A DNA stretch of 19,622 nt from Acidimicrobiaceae bacterium (GTDB lineage Bacteria > Actinomycetota > Acidimicrobiia > Acidimicrobiales > Palsa-688), in the NCBI GenBank assembly GCA_003156795.1, contig PMHU01000343.1, forward strand, positions 12,378 through 31,999. Reading direction: 5' to 3'. Below are positions 6,166-13,640 of this stretch, one piece after another. The position numbers and the translations under genes were made by a program. Each line of letters starts with the position of its first letter. Positions within the stretch are counted from its first letter, which is position 1. The notes under the pieces were generated by a model. It was not told the DNA's origin. It saw nothing but the letters and a program-made list of their open reading frames with translations, and searched no databases.

Positions 6166-7556
6166 CCGATCGTCTTGCGAGCGGCTCGGCCCGGCTCGAC
6201 GCCGTGCTCGGGGGAGGTGTGCCCCTGAACGGGATCAACCTCGTCATGGGGCGTCCCGGAACCGGTAAGACGATCCTGGCCCAGCAGTACCTCTTCCACA
6301 ACGCGACCACCGAGCGACCCGGGGTGTACTTGTCGACCGTGTCCGAGCCACTCGAGAAGATCCTTCGTTACGGCCAGTCACTCACGTTCTTCGACGGCAC
6401 GGCTGTAGGAACACGCGTCGTCTATGAGGATCTCGGTCAGCGCCTGAACGGCGACGGCCTCTCGGGTGTCTTGTCCCGGCTGGTCCAGCTCCTGCGGGAG
6501 CGACGGCCCTCGCTTATGGTGATCGACAGCTTCAAGGCTCTCCGGGTGTTTGCGCCCGATGACGGAGCGTTCCGCCGATTCCTGCATGACCTGGCGGGCC
6601 ACCTGTCAGCGACACAGATCACCTCCTTTTGGGTCGGCGAGTACGACAACGCTGAGGCGACTGAGGCGCCGGAGTTCGCCGTCGTCGATGCGATCATCTC
6701 GCTCGACATCGAGCACGTCGCCGACCGCGAGACGCGCGTCCTCCAGGTCCTCAAGCTGCGCGGCAGCGGGTTCATATCAGGCAAGCATGCGTATCGCGTT
6801 TCGTCGAGTGGTATCGCGGTCTTCCCACGCTTGGCCGACCATGACGATGGCGCGGCCTATCACTTCTCCTCAGAGCGAATCTCGTCTGGAGTGTCGCTCC
6901 TGGACGCCATGCTGTCGGAGGGATATTGGCGGGGGGCCTCGACGCTCGTGGCCGGTCCATCGGGATCGGGCAAGACACTCCTCGCCCTTCACTTCGTGTT
7001 CTCGGGCGCGGAAGTCGGTGGACCAGGGATCTTCGCCACCTTTCAGGAGAATCCGGTCCAGCTGGAACGGATAGTGCAGGGCTTCTCGTGGTCGCTCGAT
7101 AATCCAAACGTCGAGCTGATGTTCCGGCCTCCTGTAGACCTCTACCTCGACGAGTGGGTCTATGAGCTCCTCGAGCTTGTGGAGAGGACCGGGGCGCAGC
7201 GGATCGCTATCGACAGTCTCGGCGATCTGAGAATGGCATGCGGTGACGAACACCGGTTCCGGGAGTACATGTACTCGCTTCTGCAGCGCTGCGCGCGAAA
7301 GAATGTGAGCGTGATGATGACCCAGGAGGTGACCGAGCTGTTCGGGGTGACACGTCTGTCGGAATACGGAATCTCCCATATCTCCGACAACGTCGTGCTG
7401 CTCCAGTTCCTCCGCGGGGACTCCGAGGTGAAGCGGGCCATCACTGTGCTCAAGACTCGAGGTAGCGCCCACGACCAGCGCATCCGACAGTTCGAGATCA
7501 CCCGAGAAGGACTGTCGCTAGGCGATCAGTTCCTGCCCGAGCAGAGCCTTCTCTAG
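6162..7556 (+). CDS. KaiC-like two-domain RecA-family ATPase
   Basis: A 464-residue protein with two tandem KaiC/RadA-type ATPase domains. Domain 1: Walker A GRPGTGKT (30-37), Walker B ending in Asp122 (LMVIDS). Domain 2: Walker A GPSGSGKT (265-272), Walker B at Asp351 (IAIDS), then the KaiC-like end LKTRGSAHDQRIRQFEI. The catalytic Glu pair of KaiC is altered: domain 1 has TVSEP (59-63), domain 2 has FQENP (294-298). By eye Ser405 aligns with KaiC phosphosite Ser431 and His406 replaces Thr432. It is shorter than cyanobacterial KaiC (~519) and lacks the C-terminal KaiA-binding tail; no kaiA or kaiB is present. Non-clock KaiC proteins act in signal transduction. Start ATG overlaps the regulator's stop; 22 bases separate it from the phosphatase gene. 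Confidence 0.9.
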   Translation: MTDRLASGSARLDAVLGGGVPLNGINLVMGRPGTGKTILAQQYLFHNATTERPGVYLSTVSEPLEKILRYGQSLTFFDGTAVGTRVVYEDLGQRLNGDGLSGVLSRLVQLLRERRPSLMVIDSFKALRVFAPDDGAFRRFLHDLAGHLSATQITSFWVGEYDNAEATEAPEFAVVDAIISLDIEHVADRETRVLQVLKLRGSGFISGKHAYRVSSSGIAVFPRLADHDDGAAYHFSSERISSGVSLLDAMLSEGYWRGASTLVAGPSGSGKTLLALHFVFSGAEVGGPGIFATFQENPVQLERIVQGFSWSLDNPNVELMFRPPVDLYLDEWVYELLELVERTGAQRIAIDSLGDLRMACGDEHRFREYMYSLLQRCARKNVSVMMTQEVTELFGVTRLSEYGISHISDNVVLLQFLRGDSEVKRAITVLKTRGSAHDQRIRQFEITREGLSLGDQFLPEQSLL

Positions 7557-7578
7557 CCATGAAGACCCCGGACCGGTC

Positions 7579-9327
7579 ATGATCATCGACGACCGACACG
7601 ACCGACGACTCGGAAAGGGAGCGCTCGACGCACCGTCGGGTTCGGCCGCGACATCAGCGGAAAATGGCAACGCCGCGCCTCAAGCTGGGTCCTCGTCTAC
7701 GGCTGTTCTTGATGACGTCAGGAATCACAGCCGTGCCAGCCGACGGCAGCTGCCGCGTCGGCACGGCGTCGTGGCCTTCGTGTTGGTGACCGGTCTGCTG
7801 ATCACCGCGGCCGTGTCGTGGACCTCATGGTCGCTCAACAACCGCAACGAAACCCGACTCCTGGAACTGCAAACCCATCAAGCCGCTGACGTTCTCACGG
7901 CCGCCCTTCCAAGCACCTCGACACCTCTCGCTACAGCGATGCAGATAGTGGCTGCGTCGAACGGCAGCGTGGCCCAGTTCAGTAGCTACATGTCGAGCTT
8001 CGTTGGTGCGAAAGGCCAGTTCGTCTCTGCTTCGCTTTGGCGACGGACAGGCTCAATGATCAGTCGGATTGCGGTGGTAGGTGTTCCGCCAACATTTTCC
8101 ACACCGACTGAAACCAGGTCCTTGGTCGCACGAGCGTTCCATAGTCCGACGTTCATCGTGAATGAGCTCGTCAACGGGAGCTTGGCGCGCCTCGGCTACG
8201 CCTACGCGTTACCCGCAACCGAGTTCGCTATCTATGCCGAGCACCCGATTCCGGCGGACCGGAGAGCCGCGATCTCCAAGGACTCCGCTTTCTCCGAGCT
8301 TCGCTACGCAATATACCTCGGCACCAGCGAGCAATCGCCGAGACTGCTGACGACGAGTTTCAGCAAACTCCCGCCAACCGGTCGGATCGCGAAGGTGACG
8401 GTTCCATGGGGCAACACGGTGCTCACGTTGGTGACGGCGCCGAACGAGTCGCTTGATGGTTCCCTGCCAGCGCGGCTCCCCTGGATTCTCGGGATCGCCG
8501 GTGCGCTCATCAGCATTGCCGCCGCCCTGATCGCTGAGCGTCTGGTGCGACGACGTCGGTCCGCGGAGCAAGATGCGACCGAGATCCGCGATCTTTACGA
8601 AGAGCTTGGGTCGGTCTTCGAAGAGCAGCGCACGATCGCTGAGACACTTCAGCGCTCCCTTCTTCCGAAGCAGACCCCGGACATTCCGGGCATTCAAGTC
8701 GCCGTTCGATATGTGCCGGGTGCCAAGGGGATGGAGATCGGCGGCGATTGGTACAGCGCGATCGCCCTCTCCGAGGGACGGTTCGCTTTTGTCGTCGGCG
8801 ACGTGTCCGGGCACGGACTTGATGCCGCATCGGCGATGGCAGCGCTTCGGTTCACCATTCGGACCTACGCCCTTGAGGGTTACTCGCCCTCCACCATCCT
8901 CGAAAAGTGCTCTCGCCACCTTAACCTCGTCGACGACGAACATTTCGCGACCGTACTCGTGGGGGTTGGAGACGTCGACCGCCATGAGATCACATTCGCC
9001 AACGCCGGCCACCTCAATCCCCTAGTCATCGACAGCGAAGGGTCGCGTTTCGTCGAGACCAAAGTCGGCGTGCCGCTCGGGGTCTCCGGCGGAATCTACG
9101 AGTCGATCACCGTCGATCTCCGACGGGGATCCACCGTCATCGCCTTCACCGACGGCCTCGTCGAGCGCCGCGACGAAAGCTTGGATGTAGGCCTCAAACG
9201 TCTCCAGAACGCAATCCGAGGCGACAGTCAGCCCCTTGAGGGTCTTCTTTCCAAGGTCATCTCCGAGCTCACTGACGATAGGACGGAAGACGACATCGCG
9301 ATGTTGGGACTGAGATGGGAGAAGTAG
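7579..9327 (+). CDS. membrane-anchored SpoIIE/RsbU-type PP2C serine phosphatase
   Basis: A 582-residue protein. A variable hydrophilic N-terminus is followed by TM1 (about 63-85), an extracytoplasmic region (about 90-298; CHASE-like by layout, no ligand predicted), TM2 (about 300-321) and a basic RRRR stop-transfer. A short coiled linker leads to the phosphatase domain (~355-580): LQRSLLP, GGDWYSA with metal-binding Asp390, VGDVSGHG (406-413), then FTDGLVERRD and TEDDIAML near the end. This class dephosphorylates phospho-STAS anti-anti-sigma proteins, freeing them to bind the anti-sigma kinase; the STAS gene follows directly, overlapping its stop. The two-helix anchor implies an external or envelope signal. 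ATG 7579 has no strong ribosome site, so the true start may be downstream within the first 60 residues. Confidence 0.9.
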   Translation: MIIDDRHDRRLGKGALDAPSGSAATSAENGNAAPQAGSSSTAVLDDVRNHSRASRRQLPRRHGVVAFVLVTGLLITAAVSWTSWSLNNRNETRLLELQTHQAADVLTAALPSTSTPLATAMQIVAASNGSVAQFSSYMSSFVGAKGQFVSASLWRRTGSMISRIAVVGVPPTFSTPTETRSLVARAFHSPTFIVNELVNGSLARLGYAYALPATEFAIYAEHPIPADRRAAISKDSAFSELRYAIYLGTSEQSPRLLTTSFSKLPPTGRIAKVTVPWGNTVLTLVTAPNESLDGSLPARLPWILGIAGALISIAAALIAERLVRRRRSAEQDATEIRDLYEELGSVFEEQRTIAETLQRSLLPKQTPDIPGIQVAVRYVPGAKGMEIGGDWYSAIALSEGRFAFVVGDVSGHGLDAASAMAALRFTIRTYALEGYSPSTILEKCSRHLNLVDDEHFATVLVGVGDVDRHEITFANAGHLNPLVIDSEGSRFVETKVGVPLGVSGGIYESITVDLRRGSTVIAFTDGLVERRDESLDVGLKRLQNAIRGDSQPLEGLLSKVISELTDDRTEDDIAMLGLRWEK

Positions 9328-9641
9328 TGAATCCAGACGCACCGGCGACGCTGGAAGTGAGCCTCGATCCTTCCGGCAGACCAATCCTCAAGGTAATCGG
9401 AGAGCTCGATCTCTCCAGCGTCGGTCCGATTGGGTCAGCGATCGAGGCGATCGTCACGGGAAAACACGATCGGATCATGTTCGATCTCAGCGAACTCCGA
9501 TTTATGGACAGTTCCGGTCTAAGAATGTTCTTGGCCGTGGCTCATCAGACCGCCGAAGTCCAGCTCCGGGATCCATCGCCGATGGTCCGTAAGGTAATCG
9601 AACTGACCGGCACCTCGGGCGCGTTCGTCATCACGCCGTGA
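9327..9641 (+). CDS. STAS domain anti-anti-sigma factor (RsbV/SpoIIAA-like)
   Basis: About 104 residues, one STAS domain: IGELDLSSVGPIGSAI near the start, then FDLSELRFMDSSGLRMFL, where Ser62 in DSSG is the expected phosphorylation site. In partner-switching systems the unphosphorylated form binds the HATPase anti-sigma factor and releases sigma. The preferred start is GTG 9327, which shares one base with the phosphatase stop (TAGTG) and has GGGAG upstream; an in-frame ATG at 9315 would add four residues. The overlap with the phosphatase that probably acts on it supports one functional unit. Confidence 0.88.
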   Translation: MNPDAPATLEVSLDPSGRPILKVIGELDLSSVGPIGSAIEAIVTGKHDRIMFDLSELRFMDSSGLRMFLAVAHQTAEVQLRDPSPMVRKVIELTGTSGAFVITP

Positions 9642-9702
9642 GACCTCAAGGTGGCACCTCGTACGCCTATGCTCACGTTTACGCGGTCGCCGAGGAGGGA
9701 AT

Positions 9703-10716
9703 ATGTTTCTCCGGCGGGTGCAGGGCGCCCAGACTGGACGAGCACGCATGATGGTCGAGGCACAACAGACTGACTGTGGGCACGCCGTCTGCTTCTATGA
9801 GCGCGATTCCGACTTGATCGGGCGTGTGGCCGCATACCTGACGGCTGGGGAGGCCGACGCGGGGGCTTCGATCGTCATTGCCACCGAAGAGCACCGCCGA
9901 GTGTTTGAGCTGACCTTGGAGAAGGCCGGCATCGACGCTGAGAAAGCACAAAAGCTGGGAACGTACATAGCTCTCGATGCCTCCGTCACTCTGTCGCAAA
10001 TATGCGTCGACGGCCGCGTCGACGGAGAGGCCTTTGGCTCGGTTGTCGGCGGTCTCGTGCGCCAGGTGGCACGTACGGGTCGACCAATTCGCGCCTACGG
10101 CGAAATGGTCTCGCTGTTGTGGGAAGCCGGCGACGTGATGGCGACCATCGAATTGGAGAGGCTGTGGAATGACCTCCGCCGCGAGGTCGCGTTCTCCCTT
10201 CTCTGCGCTTATCGAAGCGAGTCGGTTTCGACTTTCGGAGAGCCCGAGGCGGTGGCGGAGGTCTGTGGCCTCCACTCAGCCGTGCTTCGGACCCCCGCCA
10301 ACGGTCTGGATGCGCCAGGCCGGCCCAGCCTCGGTCCCCAACGGCGGGTGTTCTGGTTTGAGGCCGGTCCCGATGCGCCACGCGCGGCTCGGGCCTTCGT
10401 GGTCCAGGCCTTGCGCCAGTGGGGTCGTGAGAGCCTCGAAGCTGATGCCGAGCTGGTGGTTGCCGAGTTGGCGACTAACGCGGTCATCCACGCGCAGTCG
10501 CCTTTCACCGTCGTCGTGCGATCAGACGACTTCGGGGTGCGGGTCGCGGTATACGACAGCAGCCGGGTCCTACCGGCGCGGCGCATAGAGGGCGTGCGGA
10601 CACAGTCAGGACATGGCCTCGGCATCATCGCTGCGGTCGCCGGGTCCTGGGGATCGGATCTGACCTCTGACGGCAAGGTCGTGTGGGCTGAGTTCGACGC
10701 TCGATCTGGGCCGTAG
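9703..10716 (+). CDS. second MEDS sensor domain-HATPase signalling protein
   Basis: A 337-residue cytosolic protein with the same layout as the product of 1077-2042, but of a different MEDS subtype. MEDS spans about 24-180: GHAVCFYERDSDLIGRVAAYL, then RAYGEMVSLLWEAGD and FSLLCAY. The C-terminal GHKL/HATPase spans about 220-335: N-box AELATNAVIHA, G1-like VYDSS, and G2-like SGHGLGIIAAVAGSWG, which keeps the glycines better than the first paralogue. It probably serves as kinase/anti-sigma partner of the STAS protein upstream. ATG 9703 is preceded by GAGGAGGG. It lies 61 bases after the STAS stop and may belong to the same transcript. Ligand and sigma partner are unknown. Confidence 0.87.
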   Translation: MFLRRVQGAQTGRARMMVEAQQTDCGHAVCFYERDSDLIGRVAAYLTAGEADAGASIVIATEEHRRVFELTLEKAGIDAEKAQKLGTYIALDASVTLSQICVDGRVDGEAFGSVVGGLVRQVARTGRPIRAYGEMVSLLWEAGDVMATIELERLWNDLRREVAFSLLCAYRSESVSTFGEPEAVAEVCGLHSAVLRTPANGLDAPGRPSLGPQRRVFWFEAGPDAPRAARAFVVQALRQWGRESLEADAELVVAELATNAVIHAQSPFTVVVRSDDFGVRVAVYDSSRVLPARRIEGVRTQSGHGLGIIAAVAGSWGSDLTSDGKVVWAEFDARSGP

Positions 10717-10830
10717 CTCAGCGTTGAACGAATCCAAGACGCCGGCCCGAGTGGCCGGAAGTGACGCTTCGGTCGACCCTGTCCGGTCGAGGAGGTCAGC
10801 ACCGACGAGGTTCGGCCGGGCCGACTTGCT

Positions 10831-10855
10831 GTTAGTGGGGTCCATATGGGGGTAT
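10831..10855 (+). promoter_or_regulatory. SigB/SigF-type promoter for the 52-aa membrane protein
   Basis: GTTA (10831-10834), 15-base spacer, GGGTAT (10850-10855): a perfect -10 and a one-mismatch -35 for the general-stress class. The start would be near 10863, with a leader of about 80 bases. The best single match in the window. Confidence 0.6.
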
Positions 10856-10942
10856 GACGATTGTCAGCGCAATCTCGCGGTCGTACTGCCCAGAGATTGG
10901 CGCCGCAATGTCATCGTCAACGGACAGAAAAGGACGTGTGCT

Positions 10943-11101
10943 ATGGGAATTATCTTGTTGGCTTTGCTCTTGGCTCTACTTTTTGTCGGCTTGGGTTTCG
11001 CCGTTCATCTTCTTTGGATAGTGGCGGTGATTTTCTTCATCGCGTGGGTAGCAGGTTTCGCGTTTCGCAGTGGCTCCGGTACCCGCTGGTATCGATGGTA
11101 A
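10943..11101 (+). CDS. small hydrophobic membrane protein, 52 aa (Lmo0937/'hydrophobic protein' type)
   Basis: A 52-residue paralogue of the 57-aa protein at 735-908, with two hydrophobic segments (about 3-20 and 22-43) and the tail GTRWYRW. ATG 10943 is chosen over the upstream in-frame candidate at 10724 because the family begins at MGIILLALL, AAGGA lies upstream, and the longer version would run through a stress-type promoter. Likely a stress-induced inner-membrane peptide; mechanism unknown. A strong inverted repeat follows 58 bases after the stop. Confidence 0.8.
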   Translation: MGIILLALLLALLFVGLGFAVHLLWIVAVIFFIAWVAGFAFRSGSGTRWYRW

Positions 11102-11159
11102 GCCGCGGCTCGAATTCTCCCTTTTCGCATTGGACGGAGGTCTGACGACACCCAAAGCA

Positions 11160-11196
11160 GACGAGGCCACCGCCGGACTCCGGCGGTGGCCTCGTC
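11160..11196. terminator. perfect 17-bp inverted repeat, bidirectional terminator
   Basis: Arms 11160-11176 and 11180-11196 are perfectly complementary around a 3-base loop (ACT). They lie midway between the converging 52-aa membrane-protein gene (ends 11101) and the CsbD gene (ends 11218). There is no long T-run, as is common for actinobacterial terminators. Confidence 0.8.
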
Positions 11197-11217
11197 GCTA
11201 GTCTGTTGGCGGCCAGA

Positions 11218-11427
11218 TCACTTGGCGGATTCGGCCGCCCGCTGCTCGAATTCCTTCTCCTTGGCTTCCAGCTCATGGCCTTTGGCCTTGACCCGCTCCT
11301 GGTCTGCGGCGCGCTGCGCCCGCCCCTTCTCCTTCTGCGCGTAGCCCTCCTCCTGCAGGGTGGGGTCGTTGGTCGCCTTGCCGACGGTTTCCTTCACCTT
11401 TCCTTTGCCTTCTTCGATGATGCCCAT
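11218..11427 (-). CDS. CsbD family stress-response protein
   Basis: A 69-residue, very hydrophilic, mostly helical protein. Its first half is the CsbD signature: MGIIEEGKGKVKETVGKATN, then LQEEGYAQKEKGRAQ. The second half is Glu/Lys/Ala rich (KAKGHELEAKEKEFEQRAA), suggesting a long helix. CsbD proteins are classic general-stress (SigB) proteins of unknown biochemical role. ATG 11427 has AGGAGGAG 7 bases upstream. It follows the 80-aa gene by 58 bases on the same strand, so the two probably share the stress-type promoter at 11779-11803. Confidence 0.88.
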   Translation of the reverse strand: MGIIEEGKGKVKETVGKATNDPTLQEEGYAQKEKGRAQRAADQERVKAKGHELEAKEKEFEQRAAESAK

Positions 11428-11485
11428 AGCGTTACTCCTCCTCGTCTCTTCTCGATTAATTGGTGCCGAACTCGCTGGCCTCTGG

Positions 11486-11728
11486 CTACTTGGCGTTCTG
11501 GGCGGCCTTCTGCCGCTTCTCGTATAAGTCGGCCTTGACTTCGTGTTTCTGCGCCTTGAGCTCGTCGCGCAACGCCCGCAGCTCCGCGGTCGCTCGCTCC
11601 TGCTGCGATTCCCCTTCCTGCTGCAAGCGGTCACTGCCCACAAGGACTCCCATGAGTTCCTTGCTGAGCCCAACTCCTTTGTCCGCCATGAATCGCAGCT
11701 TGTTGACATCGACGGTACCTACCTGCAT
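11486..11728 (-). CDS. small charged CsbD-related helical protein, 80 aa
   Basis: An 80-residue hydrophilic helical protein. The segment SDRLQQEGESQQERATAEL followed by LRDELKAQKHEVKADLYEKRQ resembles the second half of actinobacterial CsbD-like proteins, whereas the first 30 residues (VNKLRFMADKGVGLSKELMG) lack the usual Gly/Lys repeat. It is therefore related to, but not a standard, CsbD. ATG 11728 is chosen because AAAGGAG precedes it; the frame is open further upstream to 11878 but that part is low-complexity and contains the predicted promoter. Probable stress-regulated first gene of a two-gene operon. Confidence 0.7.
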   Translation of the reverse strand: MQVGTVDVNKLRFMADKGVGLSKELMGVLVGSDRLQQEGESQQERATAELRALRDELKAQKHEVKADLYEKRQKAAQNAK

Positions 11729-11778
11729 CAGCTCTCCTTTTCTCGGTCCGGTCGCCGACGACGACCTACCAGAACCAC

Positions 11779-11803
11779 CTACCCGCCCACGCGTGGAGCT
11801 AAC
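11779..11803 (-). promoter_or_regulatory. SigB/SigF-type promoter for the CsbD operon
   Basis: On the minus strand GTTA (11803-11800), a 15-base spacer and GGGTAG (11784-11779): same -35 and same spacing as the site at 10831-10855. The leader to the ATG at 11728 would be about 45 bases. Confidence 0.55.
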
Positions 11804-11901
11804 GCTGGTAAGCACAATGCTCAGCGCAGTAAGCGTCGAGGTCGAACCACCTCGCCAGTCGACTTCGACGCCACCCACCTAGGCGAGTAGCGAGTGACTT
11901 C

Positions 11902-12714
11902 TCAGGTGGAGGGCAGCCGCTTGACGATCCAAGCCGAGAGTGCGGCTAGGACTTCCTGCTGGTTGGGTTCGTTGAAGATCTCGTGCCACAACCCGGGCCA
12001 CAAGACGGCGGTGAGATCCTGGCTGGAGACTGCGGCCACCGTGTCCTTTAGAGCCTGTGGGCTGACGAGCAGGTCGGCGCTTCCCTGCATTATCAGCAGC
12101 GGAAGGGTGAGCTCCGGCAGACGCTTCCTGACCTCCTCGACCTGGCCGACCGATCGCAGAAAGTCGCGCGGCGGAGGACCGAGATAGTTGAGGGGGTCGT
12201 CTTTGTAGGCCTGGACGACGGCAGGGTCGCTCGACACGGCGTCGGCCAGCCCGAGATCCGGAACCTCATCCGCGTCGGCAAGAGCGGCGATCGCCGGATC
12301 GACGTGCAGAAGGGGAGCGGAAAGGACCAGCCCGGCGAGACGGTCCTGGTGCTCCTCGGCGTACGCGGCCGAGATGAACCCACCCATCGAATGGCCGACG
12401 AGGAACTTGGGACGGCCGGCTGAACTCTCCCCGACGAGGTCGACGAAGAGGTCCAAGTCGGCGACGGCCTTGCCCACCGACTCGATGTTGGCGCGATCGC
12501 CTTCGGACCGGCCGTGACCCCGATGGTCGAGAGCCCACACGTTGACCCCAGCCCCGGTGAGCGCCCTGGCCACGTGGTCATACCGGCCGCTGTGCTCGGC
12601 GAAGCCGTGGGCGATGATCGCCTCGCCGCGTGCCGGTGCATCGGATGACCAGGAGCGGTAGTAGAGCCGTCCGTCTGCGAACCGCCCTTCCCCGGATTGT
12701 CCCATGGCTTGCAT
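11902..12714 (-). CDS. alpha/beta hydrolase, monoacylglycerol lipase/lysophospholipase-like
   Basis: A 270-residue soluble serine hydrolase of the 'serine aminopeptidase S33/Hydrolase_4' type that typically cleaves monoglycerides or lysophospholipids. Oxyanion segment HGFAEHSGRY (36-45), DHRGHGRSEG (63-72), nucleophile Ser109 in GHSMGG, then Asp214 in GSADLLVSP and His244 in GLWHEIFNEP complete the triad. No signal peptide. Start ATG 12714 has GAGG only 4 bases upstream; ATG 12705, with GGAAGG 9 bases upstream, is equally plausible and removes three residues. The SDR gene lies 61 bases upstream on the same strand. Substrate is inferred from family resemblance only. Confidence 0.87.
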   Translation of the reverse strand: MQAMGQSGEGRFADGRLYYRSWSSDAPARGEAIIAHGFAEHSGRYDHVARALTGAGVNVWALDHRGHGRSEGDRANIESVGKAVADLDLFVDLVGESSAGRPKFLVGHSMGGFISAAYAEEHQDRLAGLVLSAPLLHVDPAIAALADADEVPDLGLADAVSSDPAVVQAYKDDPLNYLGPPPRDFLRSVGQVEEVRKRLPELTLPLLIMQGSADLLVSPQALKDTVAAVSSQDLTAVLWPGLWHEIFNEPNQQEVLAALSAWIVKRLPST

Positions 12715-12775
12715 CCTTCCTCTAGATTTTGCAGCGCGACGCGGCTGCAGTTTTGAAGTTGTCCTGACTGCTCTT

Positions 12776-13537
12776 TCAGGCCCCGCCGAGGGAAAGTGAT
12801 CCTCCGTCGATGGCGATCGTCTGTCCCGTGATATACGAAGCGTCGTCGGATAGCAGGAAGGCGATCAGGGCGGCGATCTCGTCTGGTCGACCGACCCGGC
12901 CCAGTGGGATTCGCCGGCTGGCCCGCTCCACGATTTCGGGCGGCACGTTGGCCAGGAAGGTTGGAGTTCCGATCATCCCGGGAGCGATGGCGTTGCACCG
13001 AACGCCGCGTCGGGCGTAGGCGGCGGCGATGTTTCTCGTCAGACCTGCGATCGCCGCCTTGGACGATCCGTACGCCGATCGAATGGGCTCGCCGTGGAGG
13101 CCGGCTCCGGAGGAGAGGTTCACGATCGATCCTTGACCGCGCTGGAGCAGGTACGGAATGACGGCTCGACTGGTACGAACGAAGCCCATCAGATTTACGT
13201 CGTAGATACGGTCCCACGTCTCCTGTGGGGTCTCGACAACGTCGACGTCGTCATCTGAAAAGGTGGCGGCGTTGTTGACCAAATAGTCGATGCCCCCGTA
13301 AGAAGCCGCGGTGCTCGAGGCGAGGGCCTCCAATGAAGCGTCGCTCCGTAGGTCTGCGTGCACCGCCGTGGCCTGGCCACCGGCTGCGGTGATCTCGGAC
13401 GCCACCGCCTCGGCTGCATCCGACGCCACGTCGGCGACGACGACGCTGGCTCCTTCGGCCGCCAAGCGCCGGGCCGTGGCGGAGCCGATCCCGCCGCCCC
13501 CTCCGGTAACTATGGCGACCTTGGCGTTGAGGTTCAT
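12776..13537 (-). CDS. short-chain dehydrogenase/reductase (SDR)
   Basis: A 253-residue classical SDR oxidoreductase. Cofactor motif TGGGGGIG (11-18); Asp36 at the end of strand 2 favours NAD(H); NNA at 88-90; catalytic Asn115, Ser142/143, Tyr156 and Lys160 (YGSSK); then APGMIGTP and the usual end SYITGQTIAIDGG. All key residues are present. The substrate (an alcohol or ketone) cannot be told. It is divergent from the CocE-type hydrolase with about 100 bases between, and in line with the alpha/beta hydrolase downstream, perhaps an operon. Confidence 0.9.
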   Translation of the reverse strand: MNLNAKVAIVTGGGGGIGSATARRLAAEGASVVVADVASDAAEAVASEITAAGGQATAVHADLRSDASLEALASSTAASYGGIDYLVNNAATFSDDDVDVVETPQETWDRIYDVNLMGFVRTSRAVIPYLLQRGQGSIVNLSSGAGLHGEPIRSAYGSSKAAIAGLTRNIAAAYARRGVRCNAIAPGMIGTPTFLANVPPEIVERASRRIPLGRVGRPDEIAALIAFLLSDDASYITGQTIAIDGGSLSLGGA

Positions 13538-13640
13538 TGCAATCTCCCAGGGTGAATCCGCTGCTGCCGGCGGTACGGCATCGCGGCAACCTAGCGGTCC
13601 GCCACGCTGACGGGTACCTTTCTCGGCGGGAGGTCAAGCC

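Noticed and set aside
6162..7556. A KaiABC-type circadian clock
   Set aside because: No kaiA or kaiB, no KaiA-binding tail, and altered phosphorylation positions; a general signalling ATPase is the safer reading.
9649..9659. Small palindrome AGGTGGCACCT before the second MEDS-HATPase gene
   Set aside because: Five-base arms are too short to distinguish from chance in GC-rich DNA, and no matching copy was seen elsewhere.
10724..10942. N-terminal extension of the 52-aa membrane protein
   Set aside because: It shows no family resemblance, runs through the stress-type promoter, and the downstream ATG fits the family start.
12093..13217. 374-codon minus-strand frame across the hydrolase/SDR region
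   Set aside because: Arg/Ser/Pro-rich translation with no motifs; it is an out-of-frame shadow of two genes with intact catalytic residues.
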